NCBI GenBank assembly: GCA_023266955.1
Contig: JAHFOH010000086.1
Span: 1 to 6,080 of the forward strand
Direction of reading: 5' to 3'
Source: Nitrososphaerota archaeon
GTDB lineage: Archaea > Thermoproteota > Nitrososphaeria > Nitrososphaerales > JAHFOH01
DNA: 6,080 nucleotides
Below are positions 5,201-6,080 of the stretch, one piece after another. A program made the translations under genes and the position numbers. The stretch's first letter is position 1; each line of letters opens with the position of its first letter. The notes under the pieces were generated by a model. The model was not told where the DNA came from. It ran no database searches and saw nothing but the letters and a program-made list of their open reading frames with translations.

Positions 5201-5845
5201 TCAGGATGACACTGGAAACCGCTGCAAGATCTGGATTAACTCCTCATCCTCCACCTGCTCAAACATTTCATAGAACTGGCCTATAGCGAAGAAAGGTTCA
5301 GGTTTCTTAAGGCACACAACCTTGTCAGCTTCCCTAGAGAGTTCTTGGATTGATTCTGGGGGACCGACAGGGACAGCTACCCATACGGAAGCAGGACCAT
5401 GCTTGCGAACAGACTGGATCGCCGCCCTCATGGTATATCCTGTTGCTACGCCGTCATCAACAATCACGACAACCTTGTCCTTCAACTCGGGATAAGTTCT
5501 GTCTCCCCGGTACTTTTTCATCCGTCTTCTTACCTCTTCAACTTGCCTCTGTACCTCCTCCCTCAGATATTTCTCGCTAACTGCCAGCATTCTAATCATC
5601 TCTTTGTCCACTATCGCAGCACCGTCCTGAGTTACAGCTCCGATTGCGAGTTCAGGATTACCTGGAGCGCCAACCTTACGAGGAATTATCAGATCAAGCG
5701 GGGCTCTTAGGGCACGCGCCACCTCGGCTGCAACGACGGCTCCTCCCCGCGGAACGGCTAGAACCACGACTTCCTTTCCCTTCAGTTCTCCCAATTTGTC
5801 GACTAAGAGTTTGCCCGCTTCAGTCCGATCTCGAAAAAGACTCAA
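5201..5845 (-). CDS. Predicted phosphoribosyltransferase (COG1926 type)
   Basis: This is a 214-residue cytoplasmic type I phosphoribosyltransferase-fold protein. The PRPP-binding loop is VVVIVDDGVATGYTM (125-139), with the paired acidic residues Asp130-Asp131 and the T-G turn. Other family markers are the N-terminal FRDRTEAGKLL (4-14), LAVPRGGAVVAAEVA (29-43), RKVGAPGNPELAIGAV (56-71) and the C-terminal PVGPPES...EADKVVCL. This pattern is that of COG1926, whose physiological substrate is unknown, so a nucleobase-salvage role should not be assumed. Residues 90-112 are a charged, probably helical hood (EEVQRQVEEVRRRMKKY) between the core strands. The start is TTG; FRDRTEAG directly after it is the usual family N-terminus and no ATG or GTG occurs upstream before the in-frame TAA at 5878-5876. 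It ends 2 nt from the convergent ferredoxin gene and follows the right-edge gene by 46 nt on the same strand, suggesting cotranscription. Confidence 0.9.
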   Translation of the reverse strand: MSLFRDRTEAGKLLVDKLGELKGKEVVVLAVPRGGAVVAAEVARALRAPLDLIIPRKVGAPGNPELAIGAVTQDGAAIVDKEMIRMLAVSEKYLREEVQRQVEEVRRRMKKYRGDRTYPELKDKVVVIVDDGVATGYTMRAAIQSVRKHGPASVWVAVPVGPPESIQELSREADKVVCLKKPEPFFAIGQFYEMFEQVEDEELIQILQRFPVSS

Positions 5846-5891
5846 AATCGTATCCGAAAAAGGTCGAAGTTTTGATTAGGACTTGGTGCAA

Positions 5892-6080
5892 TTAGTCCTT
5901 TAATGCCTCAACTTCAAAATCAAACGCGCCAGTAGTTCTTGACATAGCACCTAACACCTCAAGCAACATGTTTCCTAGATACGTCTTATCTACCCAACCT
6001 AATGTTGGCTTAAACCTGATCTTGAAGGAAACCTCCTCAGTAGTCGACAACCGATACTCCAGCTCATCATCCAGAAGCAT
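5892..6080 (-). CDS. Unidentified protein, 3' end (partial or just complete at the right edge)
   Basis: There are 62 sense codons, ending at a TAA (5894-5892). An ATG occupies the very last three bases of the window, so it may be the true start or an internal methionine; no upstream sequence is available to decide. The protein alternates strand-like segments (LEYRLSTTEEVSFKIRFKP; FDFEVEAL) around a helix-like part (NMLLEVLGAMSRTTG), suggesting a small alpha/beta domain. There is no signal peptide, membrane segment or cysteine motif. I do not recognise the family. It lies 46 nt upstream of the phosphoribosyltransferase gene on the same strand. No clear TATA box separates the two, only the weakly AT-rich AATCAAAA (complement of 5871-5878), so they may share a transcript. 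Confidence 0.55.
   Translation of the reverse strand: MLLDDELEYRLSTTEEVSFKIRFKPTLGWVDKTYLGNMLLEVLGAMSRTTGAFDFEVEALKD

Noticed and set aside
5350..5710. Plus-strand open frames inside the phosphoribosyltransferase gene
   Set aside because: Antisense shadows of a strongly conserved enzyme gene, with no ribosome sites or motifs.
1..6080. Search for CRISPR arrays, insertion-sequence ends, defence or phage genes
   Set aside because: No regularly spaced repeats, terminal inverted repeats, transposase motifs or nuclease/defence domains were seen on either strand.

Overview
The window reads as a piece of an archaeal chromosome, most likely from an uncultivated member of the Thermoproteota (Nitrososphaeria- or Bathyarchaeia-like; this placement is inference). 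The reasons are a geranylgeranyl-reductase-family flavoprotein, a probable F420/flavin PPOX protein, an archaeal-type DUF309 protein, short AT-rich boxes resembling archaeal TATA elements in the intergenic gaps, dense packing with convergent genes that touch or overlap, and heavy use of TTG start codons (at least four of the seven complete genes). No tRNA, rRNA, CRISPR array, transposase or phage gene was found.

Layout: positions 1-1299 hold a minus-strand series. A DUF309 protein (1299-718) is followed by a 178-nt gap, then a PPOX-class flavin/F420 protein (539-81), then, 38 nt further, the first 14 codons of another gene that runs off the left edge. A divergent gap (1300-1362) with one AT-rich box separates this from a plus-strand pair: a short GGR-family FAD oxidoreductase (1363-2421) and a small four-helix membrane protein (2463-2879). 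The membrane-protein gene overlaps by 8 nt the 3' end of a convergent AMP-forming acyl-CoA synthetase (4455-2872). A second divergent gap (4456-4532) leads to a membrane-anchored ferredoxin with a three-cysteine cluster motif (4533-5198). That gene converges, with a 2-nt gap, on a COG1926-type phosphoribosyltransferase (5845-5201). Upstream of the phosphoribosyltransferase on the same strand is the 3' part, or possibly the whole, of an unrecognised gene (6080-5892).

Functional reading: the centre of the window (1363-5198) combines a flavoprotein related to isoprenoid/lipid reductases, a small integral membrane protein, an acyl-CoA synthetase and a membrane-tethered ferredoxin. Ferredoxin is a known electron donor for at least one archaeal geranylgeranyl reductase, so a membrane-lipid or isoprenoid reduction module is a reasonable hypothesis. 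The four genes are in three transcription units, however, and linkage alone does not prove it. The flanking genes (DUF309, PPOX, phosphoribosyltransferase) look like ordinary archaeal housekeeping or poorly characterised genes. I see no clear defence system or mobile element. The most unusual items are the two-helix ferredoxin, the changed P-loop lysine of the acyl-CoA synthetase, the compact GGR homologue, and the coding-like but stop-interrupted 178-nt gap.
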